Shown here: in pieces, positions 1 through 7,786 of the stretch
Position numbering within the stretch: the first letter of the stretch is position 1
Layout: each line of letters starts with the position of its first letter
NCBI GenBank assembly: GCA_945885485.1
Contig: CAMCYT010000005.1
Coordinates: forward strand, 1-27,013
DNA: 27,013 nucleotides
Reading direction: 5' to 3'
Source of the DNA: Prosthecobacter debontii
GTDB taxonomy: Bacteria > Verrucomicrobiota > Verrucomicrobiia > Verrucomicrobiales > Akkermansiaceae
Program-made: the position numbers and the translations under genes
Notes under the pieces: generated by a model
The model's input: the letters and a program-made list of their open reading frames with translations, nothing else
Database searches by the model: none
Told to the model about the DNA's origin: nothing

Positions 1-242
1 GAAGCGACGACCACCCCTGGTGATTCCCCCACACCCATATCGCACCCTGAAGGGGTACCAAAATCGAAACATCTCGAACATCGATCCTCTGCGACCCGCT
101 ATCGGGGTCGCGTTTCATTTTTCATCATCCCCGGGGAAGTCGTCCCTGACGCTACTCGAACCTGGGCTAATTTCTTTGATCCCTGTTGGGATAGGAATTA
201 CTAGAAACGCATTCAATAAATAGTCATTTTAACCGACCAAAA
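1..242. repeat. Composite REP-like palindrome cluster (left edge)
   Basis: No gene is supported here. The stretch is a chain of short GC-rich inverted repeats: 42-58 (GCACCCTGAAGGGGTAC), 91-111 (arms GCGACCC/GGGTCGC), about 129-166 (CCCCGGGG ... CCTGGGCTAA) and 179-192 (ATCCC/GGGAT). Read on the minus strand, the last three occur in the same order as modules at 10019-10109 beside the RAYT transposase, and they share the words GCTAAT.TCTTTGATCCC between modules. I therefore read it as a copy of the same mobile repeat in the opposite orientation. It may also act as a processing or termination zone downstream of ccsA, whose stop lies at 243. The cluster may continue beyond the window edge. Confidence 0.7.
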
Positions 243-2261
243 TCACGATTTTACAAACTCCCCATTCTTTACCGGCTTCAGCGTCTTCTGATCACTCGAA
301 TATTTTTCCATAAGCATGGCAGCTACACCGTAAAGAATTACCACCATGATCGTTCCGTAGAAAATGAACACCGTGCTCTTTTTGTCCGCCGTGAAACCGT
401 AGCTGTGAAGACCGGTATCGAGAAAGTTCACATGCCACCATGAAAACGCCACGACACAAGCGGTGAACAAGGAAGAAAAATGCAGTCCCCAATCCTTGAT
501 GATCCCACCAAGACGAGCATGAAGAATCGCAAGCGTCCAGAGCACGATCATAAGCGCTCCGTTTTCCTTTGGATCCCAGCCCCAGAATCGACCCCACGAA
601 TAGTTCGCCCAGATCCCACCGAGCACCGTTCCGACTAACGATAGGAAAACAGTTAGACAGATACACCCATACACCGCTTTGGTAAGTGAGCGACGCAGCT
701 CTTTGTTTTCCCCATCGAGATTCAGCCCTCGCATCAGGACGTAAGCACACGAAAGCATGGCAGCCAAAAGTCCGCTGGTGTATCCAAGAGTAATACTGAT
801 CACATGAGTGGAAAGCCAGAAATTCGAATCCAACACAGCAACCAAAGGATCAAGGTGATCTCCCGCATCTCCCACTTCGTAGCGTCTTGCAAGCAGGATG
901 AGAATAGTACCAAGGACAGGAGAAAGTCCCAGAGAAAAGCGATTGCGGCTTATCCACTCGATCAGTAACGAAATAATCACACCTGTGGTTCCGATGAAAA
1001 TCACCGTATCGTAGAGATTCCCCACAGGGGCGCGCTGCATGATAATACAACGCATGACAATCGCCACCACACACATTAGCACAGCAATAACGGTCGTAGT
1101 TAGAGTAACCCAATAAAAACCTTTCGCCAAAGGCGACTGACTGAGCACCCACATAGCAAGTGAGCTAATTGTGCCGATGAGAAAAAGAACAAGAGCGTTC
1201 AAGAATAGATCCCTCTTGAAATACATCACCTCCATAGATATAAATTTCATCTCATTACGGACTTCAGCACGAGTCTCGATACGGACTTTCAACTTCTCTA
1301 TCGCTTCACGAAATGGCTTTTCTCCACGTGCCAATTCCAGCACTGCCAATTCGATCGCTTTTATATCTTCAATACCCTCTTGAGGATCTTTCATCTTCAA
1401 GGTCATGACTTCCATGATCACATTACCTGCCGTTTTCCAGTCTTCTTCGGAAGCTCTCACAGGCGGAATCATAAACAATCCGAATTTAGAAAAATTCGCA
1501 CCATCCTCGATTTGTTGAAGCAATGAAAGCAGACGCGGAGGAATTTGGCCTCCCTCCAATCTCATCTTCTCCAAATCAGGCATTAAACTTGGAGCCAGTG
1601 ATATCACCTCACTGAAAGGACGACGGTCGTCCGGAGCACCATCTTTACCAGTGCCTTCCAGAACAACTCCGATACGGGCAAATCCAAAATACCCTAAAAG
1701 TGCTTCATAATTTCTTATGTTGTAAGCCAGATCGATCGTTTGCTGTTGAACCGGATCACGTTTTTTCTTGTCAATCGGCTCATACGACTGCGCAAGCTCG
1801 ATCAATTTTTGTCTACCCTCAACAATTTCTTCGTAGCTGTAACGGTCACGACGACCTTTCTGTTCCACATCAATCGCCTGCAACACTTTCGAGTTATCAA
1901 TCCGGAAAGTAGGCAATTTGATCGCCATTTGTGGACGAAAGACCGTATCCATCAACCATTCGGTAGGTTTGATTTTATACACCACACCAGCCTTATCCTG
2001 CACCTTCATCGAGCGTGCGCCATGAAGACCAAGCATTTCGAAACCTGCTAATGTGGAAAACGGCTTCACACGTCCCCCATCCTGCACCGGCAAGCTGGCC
2101 ATAAGATCAACCGTTTCCTTATCCCAAGGCTTGTAGTCTTCTACTTTTTGGGCATCTCCCTTTGGCATATTATCGATGAATATATTCACCAACGCCGCCA
2201 CCAACCCAATGGAGGCAAGTACCGCGAAAACCCAACTACCTGTTTTAGATTTTGCTTTCAT
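243..2261 (-). CDS. ccsA: Cytochrome c biogenesis protein CcsA (ResC), N-terminally extended
   Basis: This is the membrane component of the System II (Ccs/Res) heme lyase, which carries heme across the membrane and attaches it to CxxCH motifs of exported apocytochromes. The C-terminal half has about eight hydrophobic segments, the tryptophan-rich motif WGWDPKENGALMIVLW, and a late WWHVNFLDTGLHSYGF segment with candidate heme-ligand histidines. The first ~350 residues hold one N-terminal membrane anchor and a long charged, probably periplasmic domain. This makes the protein (672 aa) much longer than a plain CcsA of about 320 aa. I chose the ATG at 2261, preceded by AAAGAAAG, over an ATG 33 bases upstream that would overlap resB more deeply. 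It is the last gene of the lipoprotein-resB-ccsA operon and overlaps the resB end by 17 bases. Confidence 0.9.
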   Translation of the reverse strand: MKAKSKTGSWVFAVLASIGLVAALVNIFIDNMPKGDAQKVEDYKPWDKETVDLMASLPVQDGGRVKPFSTLAGFEMLGLHGARSMKVQDKAGVVYKIKPTEWLMDTVFRPQMAIKLPTFRIDNSKVLQAIDVEQKGRRDRYSYEEIVEGRQKLIELAQSYEPIDKKKRDPVQQQTIDLAYNIRNYEALLGYFGFARIGVVLEGTGKDGAPDDRRPFSEVISLAPSLMPDLEKMRLEGGQIPPRLLSLLQQIEDGANFSKFGLFMIPPVRASEEDWKTAGNVIMEVMTLKMKDPQEGIEDIKAIELAVLELARGEKPFREAIEKLKVRIETRAEVRNEMKFISMEVMYFKRDLFLNALVLFLIGTISSLAMWVLSQSPLAKGFYWVTLTTTVIAVLMCVVAIVMRCIIMQRAPVGNLYDTVIFIGTTGVIISLLIEWISRNRFSLGLSPVLGTILILLARRYEVGDAGDHLDPLVAVLDSNFWLSTHVISITLGYTSGLLAAMLSCAYVLMRGLNLDGENKELRRSLTKAVYGCICLTVFLSLVGTVLGGIWANYSWGRFWGWDPKENGALMIVLWTLAILHARLGGIIKDWGLHFSSLFTACVVAFSWWHVNFLDTGLHSYGFTADKKSTVFIFYGTIMVVILYGVAAMLMEKYSSDQKTLKPVKNGEFVKS

Positions 2262-3507
2262 GATTCTTTCTTTTACTTGAAACGGTATCCACATGGATAA
2301 TAAGTTTTGTTAGAAATGTAACAAGCATTCCAAACGTAACGATATAAATACTGTATTCTGGCCATTTATCGGCGGGGTTTTTCACCACTTCGAAAACCGA
2401 GAACATCTTTTCACCCGGCTTCGCATCAGGTGGACCATAACTTGCCTGGAAGAACGTCAGTCCCTGGTAACGCATCGGCTCATTCATCTCAATTCTCACT
2501 TTTGCCTCCTGGCCGTTTTCTATACGTCGAATATCACTGATAAACTTCGCAGGTCGTGAAGTTCCGGGATGAAAATCCGCTGTGAATTTATCAAGCTTTA
2601 CCTCAAAGGGCATGAGCCAAAGCCGCTTTTGTATATCGACTGTGAACAAGCGCTCTCCATCGCGTACTGTGAACGGATAAAAACTTCCTCCCCACAAAAT
2701 AAATGGCGCAGATTTCTGTCCATCATCAAAAATAATCTGCGCATATGCACCAGCCATGTTTCGCTCTGCACTTACCTCGGACGGTCGTTCATACAAATAA
2801 TAGCCATCGGCTATAAGTTCGCCATTCTGAGGCGCACGCTCGAGAGCATTCACAGTTTGTGCATTTTTTAAATATCCCGATACACTGAGAGAGAACGGCA
2901 CATCTTTAAAATCAAAGGTCCGATACATTTCGTTTTTAAGGCTCTTTAGATGTTCACCACGAACCACGTGATATTTCTCACGCCTACCATCTTTGACCTC
3001 AGCAACTTCGATAACGTATTCAAAATAATCCTGAGCCACATTACTAACCTCATCAGGATAAATCGCCATGTTGCCGCGCTCCTCGAAGTGATGCGCCACT
3101 CCACCACCGAGTAGCATGAAAATAATTCCGAAATGAGAAATGAGATTTCCGATTTGCTTCGGTCCTTTGCGTATACGAACCACACCACCTAAGATCATAT
3201 TCACCAACAATACTGCGCAAACATAATAGCCACCTGGCAAGATCACCGGGATCTTCTTTCCATTGATTTCAGGAATGAGATAGAACGATTTCCAACTGAA
3301 ATATTTATTCAAGGTGAGATGTAGACCTTGATCGATTTGCTCAAGCGTTGCCAACCACGTAAGCACTAAGAGCAGCAGTAGCAGCACAGTCGCGAGCTTG
3401 AATCCGGAGAGGAAATCATAAATCACGCGGAAAACAGATTTCTCACGGGGTCTTTCCTGAGTGTATGATTGATTATCCATTTCTAAATTGCTAGATTTCC
3501 TGATCAT
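2245..3507 (-). CDS. resB: ResB-family cytochrome c biogenesis protein
   Basis: ResB (also called Ccs1) is the partner of CcsA in System II cytochrome c maturation. It is thought to hold the reduced apocytochrome on the periplasmic side during heme attachment. Visible are a transmembrane segment near residues 37-55 (leucine-rich, ending in LTWLATLEQ), a second near 90-108, a third near 120-140 (ISHFGIIFMLLGGGVAHH), a long extracytoplasmic domain, and a last segment near 390-405. The stretch MRYQGLTFFQASYGPP is typical of the family. At 420 aa it is of normal size. Its ATG overlaps the upstream TGA as ATGA, which indicates translational coupling with the lipoprotein gene. An internal ATG at 3480 is an alternative start. 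Confidence 0.88.
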   Translation of the reverse strand: MIRKSSNLEMDNQSYTQERPREKSVFRVIYDFLSGFKLATVLLLLLLVLTWLATLEQIDQGLHLTLNKYFSWKSFYLIPEINGKKIPVILPGGYYVCAVLLVNMILGGVVRIRKGPKQIGNLISHFGIIFMLLGGGVAHHFEERGNMAIYPDEVSNVAQDYFEYVIEVAEVKDGRREKYHVVRGEHLKSLKNEMYRTFDFKDVPFSLSVSGYLKNAQTVNALERAPQNGELIADGYYLYERPSEVSAERNMAGAYAQIIFDDGQKSAPFILWGGSFYPFTVRDGERLFTVDIQKRLWLMPFEVKLDKFTADFHPGTSRPAKFISDIRRIENGQEAKVRIEMNEPMRYQGLTFFQASYGPPDAKPGEKMFSVFEVVKNPADKWPEYSIYIVTFGMLVTFLTKLIIHVDTVSSKRKNHESKI

Positions 3508-4097
3508 TTGCCGGCCATACGCAGGGTGCCGATGTAGGCACGCAATGCTTGTTTTTCGGCTTCCACTTCGTTTTTGGGTCCGACCATTTTAACCGTTAAA
3601 ATTTGTCCGCCCACCTCAGCGATCACTCCCGCCAAACCATAACCCGGCTTCGCATCCGCACCCATCCCAGCACCATATTCGCCATCCGCTTCAACCCAAA
3701 CTCCCTCAACACCAGCGACTGGAATTTTTTCCATCCCCGCAAAATTCTCCGCATTCATCGCATCGCGACCAAACTGCTTCAGCCAGCGGTTCGCATTATC
3801 CATCACCCCACCCGATGAAATGGAAACATAAACCTCTCCCGTTCCAGATTCACCGAAGCGGTAGTTCAATAAACGAAACTGACTTGATGGCAGAACCAAC
3901 CAATTTTGAGGTGCTTCACCTTGCACCGGACTTGGCTTGATATCACGGAACCTCTCATCGCTCGTCGCAAACATTTTGGGATCAATGTCTTTGGTCGTTT
4001 TATCCCTTGTTTCCTCGACCAGCATCCGTTCCCCGCTCTTCTCGCAGCTCATTAGCCAGAGACAGGTCAGTGTTGTAAAAATTTGAGAGGCTTTCAT
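3504..4097 (-). CDS. Putative lipoprotein at the head of the resB-ccsA operon
   Basis: I do not recognise a named family. The reading frame is open from 4220, but the ATG at 4097 gives a classic lipoprotein signal: MKASQIFTTLTCLWLMSC, with the lipobox cysteine at residue 18. The 41 upstream residues are very basic and unlike a mature protein, so I start here (197 aa). The mature part is polar with glycine-rich strands and resembles proteins that evaluate peptides or cytochromes in the periplasm only in a general way, so I assign no function. Its stop overlaps the resB start by four bases (ATGA), so it is probably co-transcribed and translationally coupled with the Ccs genes. A role in cytochrome c assembly is inferred from position alone. 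Confidence 0.72.
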   Translation of the reverse strand: MKASQIFTTLTCLWLMSCEKSGERMLVEETRDKTTKDIDPKMFATSDERFRDIKPSPVQGEAPQNWLVLPSSQFRLLNYRFGESGTGEVYVSISSGGVMDNANRWLKQFGRDAMNAENFAGMEKIPVAGVEGVWVEADGEYGAGMGADAKPGYGLAGVIAEVGGQILTVKMVGPKNEVEAEKQALRAYIGTLRMAGK

Positions 4098-4232
4098 TTT
4101 CGGGGAGATAGACGCGGATCGTAACACCCGCAAGTTCAATTCGACGATACTACGTCGCTTTAGGTCTTCTTTTTTCTTCTTTCGTAATACAGCCAGTAAT
4201 TTCCTATAACTTATAACCAATAACGTTTAACC

Positions 4233-4268
4233 ACCCAGAATCCGCAGTTCCAAATGCGGATTCTGGGT
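4233..4268. promoter_or_regulatory. Perfect 14-bp inverted repeat between divergent genes
   Basis: The arms ACCCAGAATCCGCA (4233-4246) and TGCGGATTCTGGGT (4255-4268) are perfectly complementary around an 8-base loop. The element lies 136 bases before the lipoprotein ATG (minus strand) and 46 bases before the psd GTG (plus strand). Since both neighbouring genes point away from it, it cannot terminate either one. It could be a dimeric regulator site or a structured leader of the psd transcript. No poly-T run follows on either strand. Confidence 0.55.
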
Positions 4269-4313
4269 TCATAGTTCTTTGACTTTCATATCCACAAAGG
4301 GTTTCCTGCCGAT

Positions 4314-5195
4314 GTGGAAACCATCCGATATTTCAACCGCCATACTCAGCAGCAGGAAACCGAGCAGGTATATGGAGAATCGTTCCTGCGCTGGACCTAC
4401 GCAAATCCTCTCGGAAAACTCTCGCTCCACGCCCTGGTGAAGCGCCATGGTTTTTCGAAATGGTATGGCAAACGCATGTCCAATCGCGAATCCGCCAAGA
4501 GAGTCCAGCCATTCATCGAGCATTACGGCATGAATCCAGCCGATTTCCTCGATTCCCCCATCTCTTACAAAAGTTTTAACGAGTTTTTCTACCGAAAACT
4601 CAAACCCGAGGCCCGCCCCATCTCCTCCACACCCATCGTCTTTCCTGCCGACGGTCGCCACCTCGGTTTTCCGGATATCTCGAAAATTGATTCATTCTTC
4701 GTAAAAGGCCAAACTTTTGACCTCCCCGCCCTTCTCGGTGATCCCGCCCTGGCTGCAAAATATGCCAACGGCTCGCTCGTGCTGTCGCGACTGTGTCCGG
4801 TCGATTACCATCGCTTCCATTTTCCGGCCGCTGGAATCCCCTCCGAAACCCACACCATTCCAGGCCCTTTATTTTCCGTTTCACCTATCGCACTCGCGAA
4901 AAAACTCTCCTACCTCTGGACCAACAAGCGCACCCTCACCCAACTCCAAACCGAAGATTTTGGAACCATCCTGCTCCTTGAAATCGGAGCCACCTGCGTC
5001 GGCTCTATCCATCAAACCTACACTCCCAAACAACCTGTCGAAAAAGGTGCAGAGAAAGGTTACTTCGCGTTCGGCGGTTCATCCACCATCACGATCTTCG
5101 AACCCGGAAAAGTCACACTCGCCAAAGACCTGCTAGAAAACTCCAGCAAGCAAATCGAGCTCTACGCCCGAATCGGAACTCCAATGGCTGAATAA
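4314..5195 (+). CDS. psd: Phosphatidylserine decarboxylase proenzyme
   Basis: This enzyme converts phosphatidylserine to phosphatidylethanolamine at the membrane. It is made as a proenzyme that cuts itself to form a pyruvoyl group at the new N-terminus of the small subunit. The cleavage signature is FGGSST, with Gly255-Ser256 (or Ser257) as the likely site near residue 256 of 293. Other family marks are YNRHT-like RYFNRHTQQQETEQVYG at the start, SYKSFNEFFYRKLKP, FPADGR and SRLCPVDYHRFHFP. The start is a GTG; no ATG exists in this frame upstream before the stop at 4272. AAAGG about 12 bases upstream is a weak ribosome site. It stands alone, convergent with the DUF3127 gene. A phosphatidylserine synthase partner is not in the window. 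Confidence 0.93.
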   Translation: METIRYFNRHTQQQETEQVYGESFLRWTYANPLGKLSLHALVKRHGFSKWYGKRMSNRESAKRVQPFIEHYGMNPADFLDSPISYKSFNEFFYRKLKPEARPISSTPIVFPADGRHLGFPDISKIDSFFVKGQTFDLPALLGDPALAAKYANGSLVLSRLCPVDYHRFHFPAAGIPSETHTIPGPLFSVSPIALAKKLSYLWTNKRTLTQLQTEDFGTILLLEIGATCVGSIHQTYTPKQPVEKGAEKGYFAFGGSSTITIFEPGKVTLAKDLLENSSKQIELYARIGTPMAE

Positions 5196-5211
5196 TTTTT
5201 AACCACGGAGA

Positions 5212-5286
5212 GCACGGAATTCACGGAATGAATAAATCAAAAAAGGAATGATTAGCAAGCAAGCAACCATTCCGTATACTCCGTGC
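5212..5286. terminator. Imperfect inverted repeat between convergent genes
   Basis: The arms at 5212-5230 (GCACGGAATTCACGGAATG) and 5268-5286 match over 15 of 19 positions once one is reverse-complemented, around a 37-base interior. The CACGGA words resemble the dispersed accessory intergenic repeats seen in many bacterial genomes. It lies between the ends of psd and the DUF3127 gene, so a bidirectional transcription end is plausible, but no clear T-run follows. Confidence 0.4.
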
Positions 5287-5349
5287 ATTTTGACTACGTT
5301 CCACTCCGTCCATGTCCACTTCGCTCCCATTGTGGTTCCTTCTCTTTAA

Positions 5350-5724
5350 TCAAAACGGAATATCGTCATCGAAATCATCCGTCTTGCGGAGATCTTCAGG
5401 CGAAGGCTCGGCAGGCGATTCCTGTGAGTATTCGCTATTACGACCTCCACCACCCCCACCTGTGCCACCGGATAATTTCCAGCAGGATAAGTTCACGTAA
5501 TATTTGCCGTTGTATTCGTTTCCACGGACATCGAAGTTCACCACGACATCACTGCCCTCTTTGTAGTTATCCAAAATCGAGCACTTGTCTTTCACAACCT
5601 CGAATTTCAAATCCTGCGGATACTTGCCGTCCGCCGTTGTCACCACAAATTCCCGTTTGGAAAATCCACTCGGAAAACTCTGCGTATCATAGATCACCTT
5701 AATTTTACCTGTCGCTTCGTACAT
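5350..5724 (-). CDS. DUF3127 family OB-fold protein with SSB-like acidic tail
   Basis: This small protein (124 aa) has a single β-rich domain at residues 1-85 (start MYEATGKIKVIYDTQSF, then KREFVVTT, NYKEGSDVVVNFDVRGNEY and YYVNLSCWKL). A Gly/Ser/Pro/Glu-rich linker follows, then a C-terminal DDFDDDIPF. The domain matches my memory of DUF3127, which is related to single-stranded DNA-binding proteins. The tail is nearly the same as the DDDIPF tip by which bacterial SSB recruits repair and replication proteins. I infer ssDNA binding or a role as an SSB paralogue; it is not the housekeeping SSB because the classic SSB N-terminal motifs are missing. It is convergent with psd and divergent from the catabolic cluster, whose first ATG lies 104 bases away. 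Confidence 0.82.
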   Translation of the reverse strand: MYEATGKIKVIYDTQSFPSGFSKREFVVTTADGKYPQDLKFEVVKDKCSILDNYKEGSDVVVNFDVRGNEYNGKYYVNLSCWKLSGGTGGGGGGRNSEYSQESPAEPSPEDLRKTDDFDDDIPF

Positions 5725-5789
5725 GCAGCGATCTTTCGCAAACCCTCCCAGATGTCATGACAAAAAATCCTACAAACGCAGAAAAAATT

Positions 5790-5818
5790 TTGCATGTAAA
5801 TTATTTACAAAGTAATAC
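5790..5818 (+). promoter_or_regulatory. Promoter with 15-bp palindromic operator in the spacer
   Basis: A -35-like TTGCAT (5790-5795) and a -10-like TAATAC (5813-5818) lie exactly 17 bases apart. The spacer is almost filled by the palindrome TGTAAATTATTTACA (5795-5809; 7-base perfect arms around one base). This is the classic place for a repressor that blocks RNA polymerase. The ATG of the aldolase gene follows 10 bases after the -10 box, so the transcript would have almost no leader. A LacI-family gene sits second in the operon and is the obvious candidate to bind here. The individual boxes match consensus only about half, so the promoter call is an inference. Confidence 0.6.
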
Positions 5819-5828
5819 ACCTGCAGTT

Positions 5829-6770
5829 ATGTCGCTATCGCAACGCCACCAAGCCAAAAAACTCCATCGAAAAACCACCGGATACGCCGCGTGTTTGTTG
5901 CCCTTCAATCCAGATGGATCCATTGCAGAGGAAAGTTTTCAAGCAGCAGTCGCAAGAACGACAGTTGCAGGACTTGGCTGTGCGGTGAACATGGATACGG
6001 GCTACGCGAATTATCTCACCTCCGCCGAACGCACCCGCATCCTGGAGCTAACGAATCAAACGATCGCCGGGCGACGCGACTTTATCGCCGGTGCCTTTGT
6101 CGAAGGTCTCGAGGGCGATCTAGTGCAACTCTATAAAACCCAAATGGATGAGATCGTCTCTTACGGCGGCACCCCCATCCTTTTCCAAACCACCCGCTTT
6201 CACTCATGGTCGCCGGCTCAAATCGTCGATCTCTACGCCGAAGTCTGCGCTGGCTACGATTCTGTGGTCGCGTTTGAACTCGGCGCGATGTTCGCACCGA
6301 ACGGAATGATCTTTAACGAGGAAACCTTTGAAGGCCTGATAAAAATTCCATCGCTCAAAGGCATCAAACATTCCTCCTTGGAACGCGATATTGAATTACG
6401 CCGTTTGGAAATCCGCGATCAGGTAAGACCCGATTTTAAAATCTTCACCGGCAACGACCTCGCAATCGACATGACCGAATACGGTTCTGACTACCTTCTG
6501 GGTCTTGCAACTTTCTGTCCTGAGTTGTTTGCCCTGCGTGACAAATATTGGTTAGAAGGCGATGACCGCTACGCGAAACTCACCGACAACATCCAATACC
6601 TCGGCAACATCGCGTTTCGTGCTCCGGTGCCGGCTTACAAGCATTCCTGCGCGATTTTCCAAAACCTCATCGGTCGCTGCCCTTCCCCGCTCACCCATCC
6701 CAAATCCGCTAAACGTCCGGAATGGGAGAGTGAAATATTAGCCGACTGCGTCGCTCGCTTGGGCTACTAA
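5829..6770 (+). CDS. Dihydrodipicolinate synthase-family aldolase, non-canonical active site
   Basis: The protein is a class I aldolase of the DapA/NanA TIM-barrel superfamily (313 aa). Lys180 in SLKGIKHSS is the expected Schiff-base lysine. True DapA residues are not evident: the GTTGE loop is replaced by NMDTGYANYL, and the region that normally carries YNVPxRT reads FELGAMFAPNG, so the catalytic tyrosine and the carboxylate-binding arginine are not where expected. It is therefore unlikely to make dihydrodipicolinate; a sugar-acid or keto-sugar aldolase is more likely. The frame is open from an ATG at 5757, but that start would place the promoter and operator inside the coding sequence, so I use the ATG at 5829. 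It is the first gene of a four-gene cluster with regulator, isomerase and dehydrogenase. Confidence 0.82.
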   Translation: MSLSQRHQAKKLHRKTTGYAACLLPFNPDGSIAEESFQAAVARTTVAGLGCAVNMDTGYANYLTSAERTRILELTNQTIAGRRDFIAGAFVEGLEGDLVQLYKTQMDEIVSYGGTPILFQTTRFHSWSPAQIVDLYAEVCAGYDSVVAFELGAMFAPNGMIFNEETFEGLIKIPSLKGIKHSSLERDIELRRLEIRDQVRPDFKIFTGNDLAIDMTEYGSDYLLGLATFCPELFALRDKYWLEGDDRYAKLTDNIQYLGNIAFRAPVPAYKHSCAIFQNLIGRCPSPLTHPKSAKRPEWESEILADCVARLGY

Positions 6771-6781
6771 GAAATCACCCC

Positions 6782-7768
6782 ATGACCACCATCACCGACA
6801 TCGCTCAGAAAATGCGGATCTCCACCGCGACTGTGTCACGTGCGCTCAATCAGTCTCGCTTAGTTGACCCAGCTCTGATTGTAAAAATTCAGCATCAAGC
6901 TGAACTGATGGGTTATAAAAAACGCAACATCAGCAAGCACCGCGGGCGTTCGATTTTAAACATCAAACTCATTCTCCCCCGACACATCGAACCAGAGCGA
7001 TCCTTGTTCTATGACTTCGCATCACTCATCGAAGGTATCCAATCCGGCTTCAAACAATGCGGCATCAATCTTGTCTGCGAAACGAGCAGCAAAGATTACA
7101 AACCCTATCCGCACAAAAAAGGCGGCGATATCAATGGATTCATTTTCGCGTTCCACCGTCCTTCTGAGGACACGCTCAAGCAGCTCAAGAAAAACAAAAC
7201 CCCATTCGTCGTCCTCAACCGTGATATCCCCGGCATCCCCTGCTTGGCATCGGAAAACAGCGTCGGCATGAATGAGATCGTATCTCATCTTTTTAAACGA
7301 CGCGGAAAAAATCTCAAACCTGCCTTCATCACGCTAGATGAACTTGGACAAATTTACGAAGAACGCCTGAGTGGTGTCGATGCCGCGTGCAAACAACTAG
7401 GGATTCATTTTGATCCCATTAAAGACACCCATACCTTTCCTAACATCAACGGAGTCACCAACGCGAAGATTCTTAGCCTTTCAAAAAAATACAATACGCT
7501 CATCTGTATTAACGACATCATGGGAACGGTGGTTCTCAGCGAGTTAGACCGACTCGGTGTCGCCGTCCCTAAAGACATCTCCGTCACCGGCTTCGACGAC
7601 TCACCGGTGCGGCAATTATCTCGTCCGCTGCTCACCACTGTCAGCATGCCCATCCTAGAACTCGCCAGAACCGCAGCAACCGGACTTGAGCAAGAAATCA
7701 TCAATCACATTCCGCAAAAAGCTATCCACCGAGTCGTAGGAAAATTCATCTTCGGTGAGTCTTCATAA
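6782..7768 (+). CDS. LacI-family transcriptional regulator
   Basis: The N-terminus TTITDIAQKMRISTATVSRALN is a standard LacI helix-turn-helix (residues 2-23). It is followed by a hinge region and a periplasmic-binding-protein-like sensor domain (about 60-328) with the typical VTGFDDSPVRQLSRPLLTTVSMP stretch near 260-290. The hinge (KKRNISKHRGRS) lacks the usual PN..AR.L pattern, so minor-groove contact may differ from LacI, which would fit an operator with an A/T centre and no central CG. The gene begins 11 bases after the aldolase stop and is co-directional, so the operon is probably autoregulated through the palindrome at 5795-5809. The inducer is unknown; a product of the cluster's substrate is the natural guess. 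Confidence 0.92.
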   Translation: MTTITDIAQKMRISTATVSRALNQSRLVDPALIVKIQHQAELMGYKKRNISKHRGRSILNIKLILPRHIEPERSLFYDFASLIEGIQSGFKQCGINLVCETSSKDYKPYPHKKGGDINGFIFAFHRPSEDTLKQLKKNKTPFVVLNRDIPGIPCLASENSVGMNEIVSHLFKRRGKNLKPAFITLDELGQIYEERLSGVDAACKQLGIHFDPIKDTHTFPNINGVTNAKILSLSKKYNTLICINDIMGTVVLSELDRLGVAVPKDISVTGFDDSPVRQLSRPLLTTVSMPILELARTAATGLEQEIINHIPQKAIHRVVGKFIFGESS

Positions 7769-7786
7769 TTCATTCTAACAAAAGCT

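Noticed and set aside
20..223. Open frame of 67 codons at the left edge
   Set aside because: It is made of palindromic repeat modules, has no recognisable protein features, and matches the non-coding array beside the RAYT gene.
239..252. Small AAAATC/GATTTT hairpin at the ccsA stop
   Set aside because: Only six A/T-rich pairs and no T-run; too weak to call a terminator.
4098..4220. N-terminal extension of the lipoprotein frame
   Set aside because: The 41 residues are extremely basic and would bury the lipoprotein signal that starts at the ATG at 4097.
5757..5828. 24-residue extension of the aldolase frame
   Set aside because: It covers the promoter and operator, and its sequence has no family similarity; the family part begins after the ATG at 5829.
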